A stretch of DNA of 64,000 nt from Gemmobacter sp034519525 (GTDB lineage: Bacteria; Pseudomonadota; Alphaproteobacteria; Rhodobacterales; Rhodobacteraceae). Positions 61,180 to 64,000 of the stretch are shown here, in pieces. The position numbers and the translations under genes were made by a program. The notes under the pieces were generated by a model. The model was given only the letters and a program-made list of their open reading frames with translations, did no database searches and was not told the origin of the DNA. How positions within the stretch are numbered: position 1 is the first letter of the stretch; every line of letters starts with the position of its first letter. The stretch is from contig JAXHOJ010000054.1 of the NCBI GenBank assembly GCA_034519525.1, positions 62,001 through 126,000 of the forward strand, given 5' to 3'.

Positions 61180-61893
61180 ATGCGGCCCTCTGGACGGAGT
61201 TTGAACGAGTTGCGTGCGGTTTTGATCGAAACCAACGTTACAAAACATGCGGAAGGCTCCTGCCTGATCCGCATGGGCGATACGCATGTGCTTTGCACTG
61301 CCACAATCGAAGACAAGGCACCGCCGTTTCTGAAAAATACCGGGCTGGGTTGGGTAACTGCAGAATACGGAATGTTGCCGCGCGCCACACATTCCCGGAA
61401 CCGGCGCGAAGCTGCATTGGGCAAGCAAAGTGGCCGCACGCAGGAAATACAGCGCCTGATCGGCCGGGCGCTGCGGGCTGGCGTGGACCGCTCTGCACTT
61501 GGAGAACGGCAGATCGTGATTGACTGCGACGTTATCCAGGCGGATGGCGGCACACGCTGTGCATCAATCACCGGGGGATGGGTGGCGCTGCGACTGGCGG
61601 TGAACAAGCTGATGAAAACCGGCGCCATCGTATCTGACCCGATCATCGACCATGTTGCAGCTGTTTCCTGCGGTGTCTATGCCGGACAGCCCTTGCTGGA
61701 TCTGGATTATGCGGAAGATTCTGCCGCAGGAACCGATGGAAACTTTGTGCTCACCGGCCGCAAGCGGCTTATCGAGGTGCAAATGTCTGCCGAAGGCTCC
61801 ACCTTTTCGCGCGAAGAAATGATCCAATTGCTGGATCTGGCAGAAGCCGGAGCAGATGCTCTGATCGCAGCCCAAAAGGCAGCGGTGGCGTGA
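61180..61893 (+). CDS. rph: ribonuclease PH
   Basis: The protein has 237 residues, the canonical RNase PH length. MRPSGRSLNELR at the start, GDTHVLCTATIEDKAPPFL, RTQEIQRLIGRALRAGVD and IDCDVIQADGGTRCASITG with the phosphate- and metal-binding residues identify it. It trims tRNA 3' ends phosphorolytically. The start at 61180 follows AAGGA with 7 nt; an upstream ATG at 61162 lacks a ribosome site. It overlaps rdgB at TGATG. Confidence 0.95.
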   Translation: MRPSGRSLNELRAVLIETNVTKHAEGSCLIRMGDTHVLCTATIEDKAPPFLKNTGLGWVTAEYGMLPRATHSRNRREAALGKQSGRTQEIQRLIGRALRAGVDRSALGERQIVIDCDVIQADGGTRCASITGGWVALRLAVNKLMKTGAIVSDPIIDHVAAVSCGVYAGQPLLDLDYAEDSAAGTDGNFVLTGRKRLIEVQMSAEGSTFSREEMIQLLDLAEAGADALIAAQKAAVA

Positions 61894-62501
61894 TGCGCAA
61901 ATTCGTCGAACAGCGGTTGCTGGTGGCGACCCATAATCAGGGCAAACTGGAGGAAATCGCTGCATTGCTGCAGCCCTTCGGCATCAGCACGGTTTCGGCT
62001 GGCGAACTTGGGCTGCCCGAACCTGAAGAGACGGAAACGACCTTTATCGGGAATGCGCGGATCAAAGCCCATGCAGCCATGCGGGCCAGTGGCCTGCCGG
62101 CACTCGCCGATGACTCCGGTATCATGGTGGACGGCCTCGGTGGCGCGCCTGGCGTTTACACTGCAGACTGGGCAGAAACACCAAATGGCCGTGATTTTGA
62201 GATGGCAATGCAAAAAACCTGGTCAGCGCTGGAGTTGGCCAAAGCCCCCTTCCCGCGGACGGCGACCTTCTGCTGTACACTTGTGCTGGCATGGCCAGAT
62301 GGGCATGATGAGGTCTTTGAAGGCAGGATGAACGGCCAAATTGTCTGGCCAGGGCGCGGGCTGGAAGGTCATGGGTATGACCCGATCTTTCAACCTGATG
62401 GCTACACTGAGACTTTTGGTGAAATGGACCGTTGGGAGAAAAACCGTATCAGCCATCGCGCCGATGCCTTCCGCAAGCTGGTAGAGGGTTGTTTCACGTG
62501 A
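61893..62501 (+). CDS. rdgB: RdgB/HAM1 non-canonical purine NTP pyrophosphatase
   Basis: The protein has 202 residues. LLVATHNQGKLEEIAALL at residues 9-26 is the HAM1 substrate loop; ALADDSGIMVDGLGGAPGVYTADWAE carries the metal-binding Asp residues, and HGYDPIFQPDGYTETFGEMD and RISHRADAFRKL close it. It hydrolyses dITP and XTP to keep them out of DNA and RNA. It is coupled to rph upstream (TGATG) and to hemW downstream (GTGA overlap). Confidence 0.94.
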   Translation: MRKFVEQRLLVATHNQGKLEEIAALLQPFGISTVSAGELGLPEPEETETTFIGNARIKAHAAMRASGLPALADDSGIMVDGLGGAPGVYTADWAETPNGRDFEMAMQKTWSALELAKAPFPRTATFCCTLVLAWPDGHDEVFEGRMNGQIVWPGRGLEGHGYDPIFQPDGYTETFGEMDRWEKNRISHRADAFRKLVEGCFT

Positions 62502-63705
62502 AACACTCTGATCCGGTACAGGTCGAGCGCAAGGGTGATGCACCGGAAGACTGGCAGGAAGCCGGGTTTGGCCTGTATGTCCATTGGCCCTTCTGCCAGT
62601 CAAAATGCCCCTATTGTGACTTCAACAGCCATGTCGCGACCAAGATTGATCAACGACGCTGGGCAGATGCTTACGTTTCAGAGATCAGACGCACAGCCGC
62701 GCTTGTCCCTGGCCGAACCCTGCGCACGATCTTTTTCGGTGGTGGGACGCCATCCCTGATGACCCCGCAAACAGTGGAAACCGTGATAGATGCTGCGCTG
62801 TCTGTCTGGAACGGGGCGAATGATCTGGAGATCACACTGGAGGCGAATCCGACATCGGTAGAGGCGGATCGCTTTGCCGGATACAAACTTGCCGCATAGG
62901 GTGAACAGGGTTTCCCTCGGCCTGCAGGCATTGAATGATGGTGATCTGCGTCGGCTTGGACGGATGCATTCGGCCAGGGAAGGACTTTCTGCACTGGATA
63001 TCGCCCGGTCCTGCTTTGACAGGGTCAGTTTTGATCTGATCTATGCCCGGCAGGATCAAACTCTGCGCGATTGGGAGCAGGAATTGCATCGTGCAATCGA
63101 GCTTTCACAGGGCCATCTATCACTTTACCAGCTTACCGTAGAGGAAGGCACTGTCTTTGGTGAACGTCACGCCAAAGGTTTGCTGCATGGCTTGCCGACA
63201 GAGGATCTCGCAGCTGACTTTTTCGATCTGACACAGAAAATCACAGAAGTAGCAGGCTTGCCCGCCTATGAAATCTCAAACCATGCCGCACATGGGCAGG
63301 AAGCAAAACACAATCTGATCTACTGGACGGGCGGTGATTATGCCGATTGGCCCAGGCGCCCATGGCCGTCTAACCTATGGCCGGAAACGACACCCGACAG
63401 CGGCAGAACGTCTACCCGGGCTGTGGCTGGCGGCTGCAGAAACAGCAGATGGTGTGAAGGATGCCGAACCCGCATTGTCATCGGAAGAAGCCGGCATTGA
63501 ATACCTTTTGATGGGCTTGCGACTGGCGATAGGTATTTCACGCCGACGGCTGGAGGATGCACTCGGCCGCCCCTATCCTGCCGGGCCTATTTCTGAACTT
63601 GTAGAGTTGGGTCTTCTACAAGCCACAAACGATACGATCCGAACAACAGCTGCGGGGCGACCCCTGTTGAACGCAGTCCTTGGCAAGTTGGTAAAGGCGC
63701 TTTGA
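62498..63705 (+). pseudogene. hemW: HemW-type radical SAM haem chaperone, two frameshift regions
   Basis: The gene spans 1208 bp (about 402 codons). From a GTG overlapping the rdgB stop codon it reads GLYVHWPFCQSKCPYCDFNSHV with the three radical-SAM cysteines, then IFFGGGTPSL. Near 62895 the frame breaks at FAGYKLAA; restoring an A and a G would give AAIGVNRVSLGLQAL. The second frame runs on to NLIYWTGGDYA at about 63340. It breaks again just before IGPGAHGRL, and the third frame is clean to the stop. It is named as oxygen-independent coproporphyrinogen oxidase in many genomes but lacks that activity in characterised HemW. The indels resemble sequencing errors. Confidence 0.87.
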
Positions 63706-63706
63706 T

Positions 63707-64000
63707 ATGCGGCTGATATGGCTGATCTGCGGGTTCATCGCGCTCGGGCTTGGGCTGATCGGTGTCATCACGCCGGTTTTGCCGACCGTTCCCTTCATTA
63801 TCCTTGCAGCATTCTGCTTTTCACGCTCGTCAGAGCGTCTGCACAACTGGATCATAAGCCACCCACGCCTCGGCCCCCCGGTCATTGCCTGGCGAGAAAG
63901 AGGCGCGATCAGTCTGTTTGCCAAGCGCATATCAAGCGTGTCGATGCTGGGCGCCTGGCTCTTGTCGCTCTTTCTTGGCTTGGCGCCCACGATCTTGGCA
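63707..64000 (+). CDS. DUF454 (YbaN-like) inner-membrane protein, 3' truncated by window edge
   Basis: 98 residues are visible from the ATG 1 nt after the hemW stop codon; the frame is still open at the window end. It begins MRLIWLICGFIALGLGLIG, then VITPVLPTVPFIILAAFCFSRSSERLHNWI, the DUF454 signature. After a polar stretch (PRLGPPVIAWRERGAIS) a second hydrophobic region begins. The function is unknown; it is a small integral membrane protein. Confidence 0.88.
   Translation, partial: MRLIWLICGFIALGLGLIGVITPVLPTVPFIILAAFCFSRSSERLHNWIISHPRLGPPVIAWRERGAISLFAKRISSVSMLGAWLLSLFLGLAPTILA

Noticed and set aside
1..64000. CRISPR array, tRNA or rRNA genes
   Set aside because: No regularly spaced direct repeats, no cloverleaf with CCA-type end and no rRNA-like conserved sequence were noticed in the gaps.

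Overview
The window is high-GC alphaproteobacterial DNA, most likely from a Rhodobacteraceae/Paracoccaceae species. The best evidence is the regB // senC-regA-hvrA locus (40.2-43.3 kb), whose gene order and proteins match the Rhodobacter redox-response locus. Other chromosomal blocks fit the same group: hrcA-grpE, the rph-rdgB-hemW run, tsaE-amgK-murU-addB-addA, and a two-domain malic enzyme divergent from mutS. I see no rRNA, tRNA, CRISPR array, prophage or complete insertion sequence.

Layout. 0-1.2 kb: the C-terminal part of an RTX (calcium-binding repeat) secreted protein. 1.2-2.8 kb: alkaline phosphatase with a Pho-box-like direct repeat. 2.85-5.75 kb: a small periplasmic metal-handling operon (secreted protein, LolD/MacB-type ABC pair, His-rich PCuAC-like protein). 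5.76-9.6 kb (minus): DUF1345 membrane protein, a lipoprotein cytochrome c, and a FecCD-type iron/siderophore ABC importer without a binding protein. 9.8-27.4 kb: a large pectin/uronate catabolic island. It holds an enolase-superfamily enzyme, two ester hydrolases, a peptide-type ABC transporter, a KdgF-like cupin, a GntR regulator and a GH105 unsaturated-uronyl hydrolase, followed by gli, gci, kdgD, kduD, kduI, kdgK and udh. Together these encode two routes. In one, unsaturated uronate goes by KdgF/KduI/KduD/KdgK to KDPG. In the other, galacturonate goes by Udh/Gli/Gci/KdgD and a semialdehyde dehydrogenase to 2-oxoglutarate.

27.4-37.6 kb: eight consecutive genes are each broken by small frameshifts although their full lengths are preserved: the semialdehyde dehydrogenase, a second GntR regulator, a GlpD-like dehydrogenase, an FGGY kinase and four genes of a MalEFGK-type transporter. 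Several indels that I could place lie in homopolymers. This is either a low-quality assembly stretch or very recent decay; I favour the former. An intact class I aldolase-like gene and a SorC-family regulator follow and appear to complete a polyol- or sugar-catabolic operon of unknown substrate.

37.6-64 kb: mostly ordinary chromosomal genes, with isolated frameshifts in addA (about 50.31 kb) and hemW (about 62.89 and 63.34 kb).

Regulation. A perfect TGTCnGACA element occurs at four promoters of the pectin island: the GntR gene itself, the cupin gene, the permease operon and the binding-protein gene. A degenerate pair lies before the first enolase-family gene. This points to an autoregulated GntR/FadR-type regulon. 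A different element, a 27-bp perfect palindrome built on ATCATACAA, lies before kdgD-gci-gli, and a half-site lies between kduI and kdgK. A CtrA-like box (TTAA-N7-TTAAC) precedes the PAS-protein gene next to regB.
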